Positions 1 through 5,625 of a stretch of 6,068 bases of DNA are shown here, piece by piece. Both the position numbers and the translations under genes were made by a program. The stretch is from an uncultured Capnocytophaga sp. (GTDB lineage Bacteria > Bacteroidota > Bacteroidia > Flavobacteriales > Flavobacteriaceae), in assembly GCA_915070235.1 (NCBI GenBank), contig CAJZFM010000139.1, positions 1 to 6,068 of the forward strand, in the 5' to 3' direction. The first letter of the stretch is position 1, and each line of letters opens with the position of its first letter. Under the pieces are notes generated by a model. That model did no database searches. It was not told the DNA's origin and worked only from the letters and a program-made list of their open reading frames with translations.

Positions 1-94
1 AATCTTGTCGGTATAGGGTATCTATGCTTGCCTGAGTTTGGCTAAGCATACTTTGCGAATAGCTAAGTATAAAGATTAAAAACAGTACTTTCAT
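1..94 (-). CDS. N-terminal fragment of an exported protein of unknown function (runs off left edge)
   Basis: An ATG at 94-92 opens a frame that stays open for 31 codons to the window edge. The peptide starts MKVLFLIFILSYSQSMLSQ and continues with TQASIDTLYRQD. This is a textbook export signal: a single Lys after the Met, a hydrophobic core at about residues 3-11, then a polar Ser/Gln-rich region with a likely cleavage near residues 18-19, just before or after Gln, as is common in Bacteroidota. There is no lipobox Cys in the visible part, so a periplasmic or outer-membrane protein is more likely than a lipoprotein. It begins 54 bases beyond the T tract of the terminator that closes the methyltransferase gene, so it should have its own promoter, but I found no convincing TAnnTTTG box in the gap. 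The mature protein is outside the window and its function cannot be judged. Confidence 0.6.
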   Translation of the reverse strand, partial: MKVLFLIFILSYSQSMLSQTQASIDTLYRQD

Positions 95-147
95 AGGTTA
101 CTTTTCAATGTGGTGCGAGACATAATCTTAACGATAAATACAAGTGC

Positions 148-185
148 AAAAAAAAGTAACTAATCAGCAAATTTGCTGATAGTTA
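148..185 (-). terminator. Intrinsic terminator of the methyltransferase gene
   Basis: On the minus strand the TAA stop codon (185-183) lies within the first arm of a hairpin spanning 185-157. The arms are TAACTA-TCAGC and GCTGA-T-TAGTTA with one bulged base and an AAATTT centre. The inner 18 bases (163-180) are a perfect palindrome. One base after the hairpin comes an uninterrupted run of eight T (plus-strand A8 at 148-155). Hairpin plus T tract is the intrinsic terminator layout, although the stem is AT-rich. It separates the restriction-modification genes from the next gene. Confidence 0.75.
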
Positions 186-1343
186 GTCAAACAATGTAAG
201 ATTCTCCACATACTTGTATTTCTTAAAGCAATTAGGGAGCATAGTATTCTCTAAACTCTTTTGAGAGAAGAGAAAGCGACCATCACAGACAAACCCTAAT
301 TCAAACCAATTGACTTCATTTAGCATATCTCTTAGTTCCTCCAAGTCTACCTTGTCGTTATGAGGGAATAATGCCAAAATAGAACCATCATAATTGTTAC
401 AAGAATGAATGAAAAAAGGTTTTTTGTTTCTTGTTTTGGTATTTACATAGATACGTTTTCTTTCAGAAATACAATGTTTTCTACCCCATTCCCACCAATT
501 ATTTTCATTAAAACTTCTTATCTTTCTGTTTATTAGAATATCTTTATTTTCTTCTAAGTAAGGTATAGGACTATCCACAAAAACCATTCGTTGTGTATTA
601 CCTGTTTTACAGGTGATAGAAGTTACAAAATCAGCATTTCCATAGGTCTCATTTTTGAAAATCTTATCATTACCACTTACGCCACCAACCTTTACACTGA
701 AAATGTTAGAAAGAGCAATAGGGTATTGATTGTCAGTGAAATATAGTTGCCCATTGTTACAAATAAATTGCTTACTTACATTTGTTTTTCTTGAGAAATT
801 CCCTTTTTCAAAACGAAAGATGATACAGTTGGGTGTAGCATTATCAAATACCTTACTATCTCCCAAGTCTATCAGGTCAGTAATAGTACCCTGACTATAG
901 ATAAAGTGATTAAGTTTGATACTTGATGTTGATTTAAGAAAATCTCTTGGAGTGATAAAGATAAGTTCGCCCCCTTCATTTAAGTGTTTGATACATTTTT
1001 CAATAAAGAAAAGATAAAGATTACTTCGCTCATCAAAAAGGGTTGTGTCTAATTTCTGTAAGGTAGATTTCTGTATATTTTTGTACTTTACATAAGGAGG
1101 ATTTCCTATGATTGTATCAAACTTATGAGAGATAGGATAATCAAAGAAATCCATCAAGAGCATTCCTTCGGTGTGATGACGCTTATCTATTTCTATTCCT
1201 ACACAATTGGGGATATTTTTAAAGAAACTCCCATTGCCTGCCGAAGGTTCCAACACACTTCCATCGCGCTTACGCAATGATAACATCTGTGCAACTATAT
1301 ATTGGGGTGTAAATACTTGTCCTAAATTATCTATATCAAACAT
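183..1343 (-). CDS. Type II N6-adenine DNA methyltransferase (gamma class, NPPY)
   Basis: This 386-residue protein transfers methyl from S-adenosylmethionine to adenine N6 in a specific DNA site, protecting host DNA from the partner endonuclease. The motifs come in the gamma-class order: motif X GQVFTP (8-13), motif I LEPSAGNGSFF (31-41) for SAM binding, an acidic motif II in GIEID (49-53), and catalytic motif IV GNPPYV (80-85). About 200 residues after these form the target-recognition part, ending in a GRFLFSQKSLEN stretch near the C-terminus that recalls other type II methyltransferases of this group. The size fits a stand-alone M subunit, not a type IIG fusion (usually over 900 residues). 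Its ATG (1343-1341) overlaps the endonuclease stop by 8 bases (ATGTTTGA), implying translational coupling. No separate promoter was found immediately upstream. The gene is AT-rich: 17 of 60 bases are G/C in 961-1020. The recognition site cannot be read from the sequence. Confidence 0.93.
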   Translation of the reverse strand: MFDIDNLGQVFTPQYIVAQMLSLRKRDGSVLEPSAGNGSFFKNIPNCVGIEIDKRHHTEGMLLMDFFDYPISHKFDTIIGNPPYVKYKNIQKSTLQKLDTTLFDERSNLYLFFIEKCIKHLNEGGELIFITPRDFLKSTSSIKLNHFIYSQGTITDLIDLGDSKVFDNATPNCIIFRFEKGNFSRKTNVSKQFICNNGQLYFTDNQYPIALSNIFSVKVGGVSGNDKIFKNETYGNADFVTSITCKTGNTQRMVFVDSPIPYLEENKDILINRKIRSFNENNWWEWGRKHCISERKRIYVNTKTRNKKPFFIHSCNNYDGSILALFPHNDKVDLEELRDMLNEVNWFELGFVCDGRFLFSQKSLENTMLPNCFKKYKYVENLTLFD

Positions 1344-1962
1344 ATTCTTGGAAATATTTTTTGAAATTGAAATAAATTTCAGCTCTTAGCTTGATACTTT
1401 CGCCAAATTTAGAGAGAATAAACTGCTTACTCTCGTCAAAAGTTCTCTTTTTTGACTCTCGGTTGTCATTCCAACGACATTGAAAAGGTAAATTGTTACC
1501 ATTAGCTTGTAACTGAGGAATATGTTTCAACGAATTAACGAAGATATCCTTAGGGTTATCCTTGTTTACAATGAGAAAGTAGTAATCTTTGTTCTTATGT
1601 TTGCCCAAATTATTATACAGTTTTTCAAAATAACTCAGCCAATTGATTCCATTAGGAAAATCAGGCAATAGACCTGTCAAACAATAATAGATGCCCAATT
1701 TGCAATTGAGATTATCAGGTGTTACAGTGGTAGTAACCTTTATATTTACAGGATAGAATACCCCTTTTTCCTCAAAGCTAAAGTCAAACCATTCTCGGCT
1801 ATTAGGTTCGTTAATGTCAAACTTTGTTGCAATTACTTTTAATATCTCACTTTCATTCACTGAGGAGTTAATTCTTCCATCATTTAGGGGCGTAGAAAGT
1901 AACAGTTCTTCTCTTATTAGAAGGTCTTTAATATCAATTAGTTTCTGTGGAAATGTAATCAT
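1336..1962 (-). CDS. Putative type II restriction endonuclease (PD-(D/E)xK-like core with N-x-K)
   Basis: A 208-residue protein sits directly upstream of, and overlaps by 8 bases, the DNA methyltransferase gene. This is the usual place and size for the cognate type II endonuclease. I do not recognise the exact family. Residues 36-39 (NESE) supply an acidic helix; D60 lies in WFDFSF (58-63); a strand PVNIKVTTT (71-79) follows, then KLGIYY (88-93). The spacing D60...N73-x-K75 resembles the EcoRV-like D...D-x-K core, but Asn replaces the second acid. The frame can be extended to a TTG at 1989. That codon overlaps the promoter -7 box (1987-1994), so I place the start at the ATG 1962-1960, giving a leader of about 20 bases. 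AT-rich composition like its partner suggests joint acquisition. It could instead be another nuclease-fold or accessory protein of the system. Confidence 0.7.
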   Translation of the reverse strand: MITFPQKLIDIKDLLIREELLLSTPLNDGRINSSVNESEILKVIATKFDINEPNSREWFDFSFEEKGVFYPVNIKVTTTVTPDNLNCKLGIYYCLTGLLPDFPNGINWLSYFEKLYNNLGKHKNKDYYFLIVNKDNPKDIFVNSLKHIPQLQANGNNLPFQCRWNDNRESKKRTFDESKQFILSKFGESIKLRAEIYFNFKKYFQEYV

Positions 1963-1986
1963 ATATAACACTGTAATTTGACAAGG

Positions 1987-1994
1987 CAAAGATA
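1987..1994 (-). promoter_or_regulatory. Candidate -7 box of the restriction-modification operon
   Basis: The minus strand reads TATCTTTG here, matching the Bacteroidota -7 consensus TAnnTTTG, and is followed by C as is common. It lies 24 bases before the endonuclease ATG. No TTG -33 element lies at the usual 17-23 base spacing; the nearest is 28 bases away at 2023-2025. The promoter is therefore likely weak or helped by a factor. The region upstream is filled by the palindrome at 1998-2021. Confidence 0.55.
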
Positions 1995-1997
1995 CAA

Positions 1998-2021
1998 CAA
2001 ATTTGCTAATTAGCTAATTTG
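1998..2021 (-). terminator. 24-bp imperfect palindrome after the ABC ATPase gene, likely terminator
   Basis: The 24 bases form a palindrome centred on CTAATTAG with a single mismatched pair at positions 7 and 18. A G-T pair just outside extends the stem. It contains the TAG stop of the ATPase gene (2008-2006) within the hairpin. The stem is AT-rich and has no long T tract after it, so termination strength is uncertain. It could also act as an operator, because it occupies roughly the -33 region of the next promoter. Confidence 0.5.
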
Positions 2022-2737
2022 TCAATTAAAATTAGCAATTGCTTTACAAACTCATTGGCAGGGTGTTGTTGAATCATCTCTGGGGTATCATATTGCTGAA
2101 TGGTACCCTTGTCTAAAACTAATACTTTGGTGCCGAGGGTAAGAGCTTCGGCTATATCGTGGGTAACGAATACGAGAGTGGCGCCTGAAAGCAGATGTAA
2201 GGCTTTGAGTTCGCGCTGTAATTGTTGGCGGGTGATGCTATCCAAGGAGCCAAAAGGCTCGTCCATTAGTATAATGTTAGGATTGGCAGCTAAGGCACGG
2301 GCAATACCTACCCGCTGCTGCTGTCCGCCCGAGAGCTGATGCGGAAATCGGTTAGCGAGTTCTGGGGCGAGATTTACCTGTTGTAGTTTCTCAGTTACAA
2401 TGCGCTCTATATCGGCCTTGGAGTAGCTTTTTAGGTGGAGTACATAAGCTATATTCTCGGCTACAGTGAGGTGAGGAAAAAGGATATTCCCCTGAATGAC
2501 ATAGCCTATATTGCGACGCAGCGTAATGAGGTCTTCCGCTAAAATATTCCTGCCGTCAATATGTATTTCACCCTTATCGGGCAAAATAAGTCCGTTAATC
2601 ATCTTCAGCAGGGTGGTTTTTCCCGAACCTGAAGTGCCTATAATGGTGAGAAAAGTGCCGCTTTCAATGGTTAAGTTGAAGTCGGAGATCAACTCCTTGC
2701 CATTATAGCTTTTGTATATATGGGAAAATGTAATCAT
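2006..2737 (-). CDS. ABC transporter ATPase of an OpuB/OpuC/EgtV-type importer, without CBS domains
   Basis: This 243-residue cytoplasmic ATPase powers uptake through the fused permease-binding protein encoded just upstream. All nucleotide-binding motifs are present and intact: Walker A GTSGSGKT (34-41), Q-loop Q82 in VIQGN, signature LSGGQQQR (135-142), Walker B IILMDE (155-160), D-loop SLD (164-166) and switch His193 in VTHD. The Q-loop region with NILFPHLTVAENI is typical of the quaternary amine/methionine-type importers. The protein ends about 50 residues after the switch His, so the C-terminal tandem CBS module used as an ionic-strength sensor in OpuAA/OpuCA is absent. Its ATG overlaps the upstream stop codon by four bases (ATGA), so the two proteins are translationally coupled. 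The stop codon is inside the palindrome at 1998-2021. Confidence 0.93.
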   Translation of the reverse strand: MITFSHIYKSYNGKELISDFNLTIESGTFLTIIGTSGSGKTTLLKMINGLILPDKGEIHIDGRNILAEDLITLRRNIGYVIQGNILFPHLTVAENIAYVLHLKSYSKADIERIVTEKLQQVNLAPELANRFPHQLSGGQQQRVGIARALAANPNIILMDEPFGSLDSITRQQLQRELKALHLLSGATLVFVTHDIAEALTLGTKVLVLDKGTIQQYDTPEMIQQHPANEFVKQLLILIDKLAN

Positions 2738-4275
2738 GGTTGTGAGTGTAAAAGTCCTTTTTGTAATAGAAACTCTTTGGCAACTTCTTCTGGTCGTTTT
2801 CTTTGGGCTTCTACCAAGAAATTAAGGTGCGCCATGGTGGCATCGTCTATCAGATTGTTGAGTTTTGCCAAGGTAGTGCGCAGGGCAGGATAGGTTGTCA
2901 TCACCTCGCTACGTACCACGGTTCCTGCCTTGTAGGAGGGATACAGATTGCGGTCATCTTGGAGTACCACCACCTCACTTACAGAAAGCTGTCCGTCGGT
3001 GGTGAATACCACCATAGCGTCAATCTTTTTGTCGTGCATGGCTTGGTATTTGAGCCCGATATCCATATCTATGACCTTTCTAAAGTGTATATTATAGGTC
3101 TCTTGCAGTTGTTTGTAGCCGTCTTCGCGCTCAAAGAAGTCGTATTCAGCTCCAAAAATAAGTTGGTCACTCACCTCTGCCAAATCGGAAAAAGTTTTGA
3201 GCTGGTACCGCTGGGCTATCTCTTTGCTTACAGCCAGACCATAAGTATTGTTAAACCCGTATAGGTTTGCCCACTGCAAGCCATATTGCTTTTTGTAGGC
3301 TTCTTCTAAGGCAGCAAACTTATCTTCGCGGTAAGGGTCTTTGCGCTTGAGCACCGCCTCCCACGCAGTAGCTGTGTATTCGGGATACATATCAAAGCCT
3401 CCACGGAGCATTGCAGGGTGAATGTTGGAGGTGCCGCCTCCTACCCCATTGGTCAGGCGTACCGAAAGCCCTGTGTCTTGCTCGATAAGCAAGGCAAGCA
3501 TTTGCCCCAATAGGTAGCTTTCGGTCATTGGCTTAGTCGCGATGTGTATATCCTTTGTCCTTTTAGGAGAAAGCACAAAGAAGAGAGTGATAAGCAATGC
3601 CAATACCCCCACTCCTACCAGCTTTAGCGGGTTGCGCTTCGGGGCTACTTCCCTGTTGGTTAGGCGTTTTTCTATTTTTGCCAAGAGAAAATCAAAACCC
3701 AAAGCCAAGAGGGCAATAAGCACACTACCTACCAAAGTCATTGTACTATTGTTGGTTGTGATACCGCGATAGATAGCCACGCCCAAGCCACCTGCCCCTA
3801 CAAACGAAGCTATACCTGCCAGCGCAATGGTCATGGTAACCATATTGCGCACTCCCGACATGAGTACAGGGAGGGCTAAGGGGAGTTTTATCCTCCAGAG
3901 CAACTGCCAGCGGGTGCTACCCATGGCCTCGGCAGCCTCGATAATAAGTGGGTTAATCTGGGTAATACCTGTATAAGTACTACGGATAATAGGCAGCAAG
4001 GCGTAGAGTATCAGGGCTATAAGAGCCGTGAGGTTACCCACCCCTGTAATGGTGATAAAGAAACCCAACAAGGCTATGGAGGGAATCGTATAGAGCACAT
4101 TGACCGCTGCCAAGAGCCAAGCGGCATACTTGCGATACTCGCTTATAAAAACACCCAATACCACCCCTATAAGCGTCGCTATGACAATGGCCAAGAGCGA
4201 GAGCAAGAGGTGTTCAGTAGTGAGATGCAGGAAGAAGGGTGCTTCTTCCTTTAGAAAAGTGAAGATGTTTGTCAA
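2734..4275 (-). CDS. Fused permease and substrate-binding protein of an OpuB/OpuC/EgtU-type ABC importer
   Basis: This 513-residue inner-membrane protein joins an ABC permease to its periplasmic solute receptor. Hydrophobic segments lie near 22-45, 51-75, 81-97, 142-165 and 178-199. The EAA coupling loop (EAAEAMGSTRWQLLWRIKLP, 113-132) contacts the ATPase. A further membrane segment (about 218-236) leads to an OpuAC-like receptor domain (about 243-510) with the family signatures FDMYPEYTATAW (294-305) and FTTDGQL (424-430) and many aromatic residues (Y297, Y300, W305, Y378, F380, F381). Such receptors bind glycine betaine, choline, carnitine or, in EgtU, ergothioneine; which one cannot be settled here. 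The start is inferred as TTG at 4275-4273: there is no in-frame ATG before codon 118, after most of the permease membrane segments, and a promoter box lies 35 bases upstream. Composition is much richer in G/C than the restriction genes (34 of 60 bases in 3901-3960). Confidence 0.92.
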   Translation of the reverse strand: MTNIFTFLKEEAPFFLHLTTEHLLLSLLAIVIATLIGVVLGVFISEYRKYAAWLLAAVNVLYTIPSIALLGFFITITGVGNLTALIALILYALLPIIRSTYTGITQINPLIIEAAEAMGSTRWQLLWRIKLPLALPVLMSGVRNMVTMTIALAGIASFVGAGGLGVAIYRGITTNNSTMTLVGSVLIALLALGFDFLLAKIEKRLTNREVAPKRNPLKLVGVGVLALLITLFFVLSPKRTKDIHIATKPMTESYLLGQMLALLIEQDTGLSVRLTNGVGGGTSNIHPAMLRGGFDMYPEYTATAWEAVLKRKDPYREDKFAALEEAYKKQYGLQWANLYGFNNTYGLAVSKEIAQRYQLKTFSDLAEVSDQLIFGAEYDFFEREDGYKQLQETYNIHFRKVIDMDIGLKYQAMHDKKIDAMVVFTTDGQLSVSEVVVLQDDRNLYPSYKAGTVVRSEVMTTYPALRTTLAKLNNLIDDATMAHLNFLVEAQRKRPEEVAKEFLLQKGLLHSQP

Positions 4276-4310
4276 GGTGTTGTGTGTTAGTTTTGCTAAT
4301 AATAATAGTG

Positions 4311-4341
4311 CAAAAATAGGGATAATTTGTCAATTAGCCAA
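4311..4341 (-). promoter_or_regulatory. Promoter of the ABC importer operon
   Basis: The minus strand has the -7 box TATTTTTG at 4318-4311, an exact TAnnTTTG match, and a TTG at 4341-4339 as -33 element with a 20-base spacer, within the Bacteroidota range. The -7 box is 35 bases before the TTG start codon of the permease fusion. The -33 element lies inside the second arm of the hairpin 4332-4367, so termination of the previous unit and initiation of this one share DNA. Confidence 0.65.
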
Positions 4342-4367
4342 TTTGTTAATGAACAAATTGGCTAATT
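4332..4367 (-). terminator. Perfect 16-bp hairpin after the NTF2-like gene
   Basis: AATTAGCCAATTTGTT at 4332-4347 and AACAAATTGGCTAATT at 4352-4367 are perfect reverse complements separated by the 4-base loop AATG. On the minus strand the hairpin starts 26 bases after the stop codon of the 4394-4825 gene. A short T5 run appears 13 bases past the stem (4318-4314), inside the next promoter box. It probably terminates the oxidoreductase unit. Its sequence resembles the palindromes at 163-180 and 1998-2021. Confidence 0.65.
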
Positions 4368-4393
4368 AATATATGGTTGAAAATGCTGCTGTT

Positions 4394-4825
4394 TTATTGT
4401 GGGGTATTGTACATATACCTTGCTATTTTCCAAGCACCTTTGTCTTTGCGCAATACAAAAGTTTCGCGATAACCACCCGTTACTTCTGCTCCGTTGGCCG
4501 TACCTGCAGAGGTAGAAGTTACGATAGCATAGTCTTTAAGCAGGGTTACCTTGCCGATAGTTACTTTCAAATCGAGCTTAAGATTTTGAAATACATATTG
4601 GTAAGTACCTAAAATCTGCTCACTACCCACGGCTGTGGGAGCTTGTGGAGGCAATAGCTCGGCATCAGAGGTAAACAATGACACTATTTTAGTAGCATCA
4701 GAGGCGTTAAGTGCTTGGAAATAAGTGTTGATAACACCTTCAACAGCTTTTTGTTCTTTTGATTGGGCAGTTACGCTAAGTCCTATCATCACGGCAATAA
4801 ATAAAAATACTTTTTTCATTTTCAT
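4394..4825 (-). CDS. Secreted NTF2-fold protein, SgcJ/EcaC (SnoaL/DUF4440-like) family
   Basis: This 143-residue protein has an export signal (residues 1-20: Lys-rich start, core VFLFIAVMIGL, cleavage likely at TA|Q21) followed by one small alpha+beta NTF2-like domain. Typical features are an N-terminal helix AVEGVINTYFQALNASDATKIVSLF (27-51), the SDAELLPPQAPTAVG turn (53-67) and a C-terminal strand pair ending GAWKIARYMYN. The pattern of a helix, FTSDAELLPP, a gly-containing helix start and a closing W-KI/R strand matches the SgcJ/EcaC group, called oxidoreductase in some databases on weak grounds. NTF2-fold proteins bind small hydrophobic ligands or act as simple lyases and isomerases; no catalytic residues can be assigned. 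A second ATG at 4819-4817 is also possible as start. The gap to the upstream oxidoreductase gene is 37 bases without a recognisable promoter box, so the two are probably cotranscribed. Confidence 0.8.
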   Translation of the reverse strand: MKMKKVFLFIAVMIGLSVTAQSKEQKAVEGVINTYFQALNASDATKIVSLFTSDAELLPPQAPTAVGSEQILGTYQYVFQNLKLDLKVTIGKVTLLKDYAIVTSTSAGTANGAEVTGGYRETFVLRKDKGAWKIARYMYNTPQ

Positions 4826-4862
4826 AAAATATTAATTGTTAATTAACTCATTGTCCAATGGA

Positions 4863-5510
4863 CTATTTAACCAATTGTTTTGCTTCTTCTAAGGTAACAG
4901 TTTTACCTACGGCACCAGCTTCGTGTAGGTCACCGAATACTTCTATACGGATAGACTGATTGAGACCGCCTACACGTACGGGTTCAAAACCTGTATCTTT
5001 GATAAGTTGCTCTACCACGGGGTTGATATTTACCTCATCGGTAGCATAGAAGAGCACCTTACGAGGAGAGGCAAAAGCATCTGCACTGAGCGATCCTGCC
5101 ATGAGTGTACCTAAGGCTTTTGCCAAGTGTGCACCTTGTGGCAAGTGTGAAGCATTGATCTCTCCCGCTGAGGCTTCAGCAGCGATTACTTTCTTAAATC
5201 CTCCATTTTCATCGGGAGCGATAGGGTTGGATACATCCACAATTACTTTTCCTTTGAGTGCCTTGGCGTGTTCTTTTAAGAAGTCAGCAATAAGAGGGAA
5301 GTAAATAGCGGGGATTACGATGTCGGCTTCTTCTACAGCGGTAGCGATGTCAGCCACTTGTGCGTTTTGCCAATCTTTAGCTACTTCTTTTACTTTGGTA
5401 GTGTCTCTGCCTGCTACTATAAATTTGCGACCTGATTTGTTGAGATTTTCAGCTAATGCCTTACCTACATTTCCTAAGCCAATAATGGCGATTTTTTGTT
5501 CTGCTTTCAT
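4863..5510 (-). CDS. NAD(P)-binding oxidoreductase, F420-dependent NADP reductase-like
   Basis: The 215-residue cytoplasmic protein has an N-terminal Rossmann fold of the F420_oxidored type: strand KIAIIGLGNVGKAL with dinucleotide motif GLGNVG (11-16), then VAGRD (32-36) where R35 follows the second strand and would favour the NADP phosphate. The end of a later strand reads VDVSNP (91-96), as in F420-dependent NADP reductases. The C-terminal half keeps the LPQGAHLAKALGT stretch that parallels that family. Flavobacteria are not known to make F420, so the true partner is probably another redox carrier or small molecule; this is inference. The frame can be extended upstream to a TTG at 5540, but that codon is part of the -7 promoter box, so I use the ATG at 5510-5508. 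It is first in a probable two-gene unit with the secreted NTF2-like protein, downstream of a Crp-type regulator gene. Confidence 0.85.
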   Translation of the reverse strand: MKAEQKIAIIGLGNVGKALAENLNKSGRKFIVAGRDTTKVKEVAKDWQNAQVADIATAVEEADIVIPAIYFPLIADFLKEHAKALKGKVIVDVSNPIAPDENGGFKKVIAAEASAGEINASHLPQGAHLAKALGTLMAGSLSADAFASPRKVLFYATDEVNINPVVEQLIKDTGFEPVRVGGLNQSIRIEVFGDLHEAGAVGKTVTLEEAKQLVK

Positions 5511-5537
5511 AATGGTAATATGTTTAATTTTCTGGTG

Positions 5538-5569
5538 CAAAGGTACGGCAATACGGCAGGGGAAAGCAA
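5538..5569 (-). promoter_or_regulatory. Promoter of the oxidoreductase/NTF2-like unit
   Basis: The -7 box TACCTTTG (5545-5538) is an exact TAnnTTTG match followed by CAC. A TTG at 5569-5567 is the -33 element, with a 21-base spacer. Transcription should start near 5534, giving a leader of about 24 bases before the ATG at 5510. This is the best promoter in the window. Confidence 0.75.
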
Positions 5570-5573
5570 TAAA

Positions 5574-5589
5574 GTATTTTAAGAAATAC
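5574..5589. promoter_or_regulatory. Candidate operator 1: 16-bp inverted repeat
   Basis: GTATTT-TAAG-AAATAC is a perfect inverted repeat with 6-base arms and a 4-base spacer, the geometry expected for a Crp/Fnr-type dimer. Its centre is about 47 bases before the predicted start point of the oxidoreductase transcript, just upstream of the -33 element, a position suited to an activator. Binding is inferred only. Confidence 0.45.
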
Positions 5590-5590
5590 C

Positions 5591-5606
5591 CTTAAACTAT
5601 TTTAAG
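5591..5606. promoter_or_regulatory. Candidate operator 2: 16-bp inverted repeat
   Basis: CTTAAA-CTAT-TTTAAG is a second perfect 6-4-6 inverted repeat, one base from the first and 17 bases away centre to centre. The ten bases TATTTTAAGA also occur as a direct repeat at 5575-5584 and 5598-5607. It lies 20 bases past the stop codon of the regulator gene, so it might instead be a weak transcription terminator, but there is no T tract after it. Confidence 0.4.
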
Positions 5607-5625
5607 AGCATAGCACGGCAGGTTG

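Noticed and set aside
163..180. Perfect 18-bp palindrome as a phage or plasmid attachment or resolution site
   Set aside because: There is no integrase or resolvase in the window, and the palindrome is better explained as the inner stem of a terminator followed by T8.
1951..2737. Shared ATGATTACATTT at the starts of the endonuclease and ATPase genes
   Set aside because: Twelve identical bases encoding MITF at two gene starts; the flanks and the following proteins are unrelated, so coincidence is the simpler reading.
2803..3264. Plus-strand open frame of 153 codons inside the permease-receptor gene
   Set aside because: It is antisense to the well-conserved receptor domain, has no family features and no promoter; it is a shadow of the real gene.
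4373..4612. Plus-strand frame of 79 codons starting beside the hairpin at 4332-4367
   Set aside because: It lies antisense to the NTF2-like gene, has no recognisable domain or promoter, and begins in AT-rich intergenic DNA.
4830..4862. GTTAATTAAC palindrome and GTCCA/TGGAC repeat between the oxidoreductase and NTF2-like genes as terminator or promoter
   Set aside because: The arms are too short or the loop too small for a stable hairpin, there is no T tract, and no TAnnTTTG box is present.
5101..5595. Plus-strand open frames opposite the oxidoreductase gene
   Set aside because: Antisense to a gene with clear Rossmann motifs; their Ser/Ala/Pro-rich composition is what reverse reading of that gene gives.
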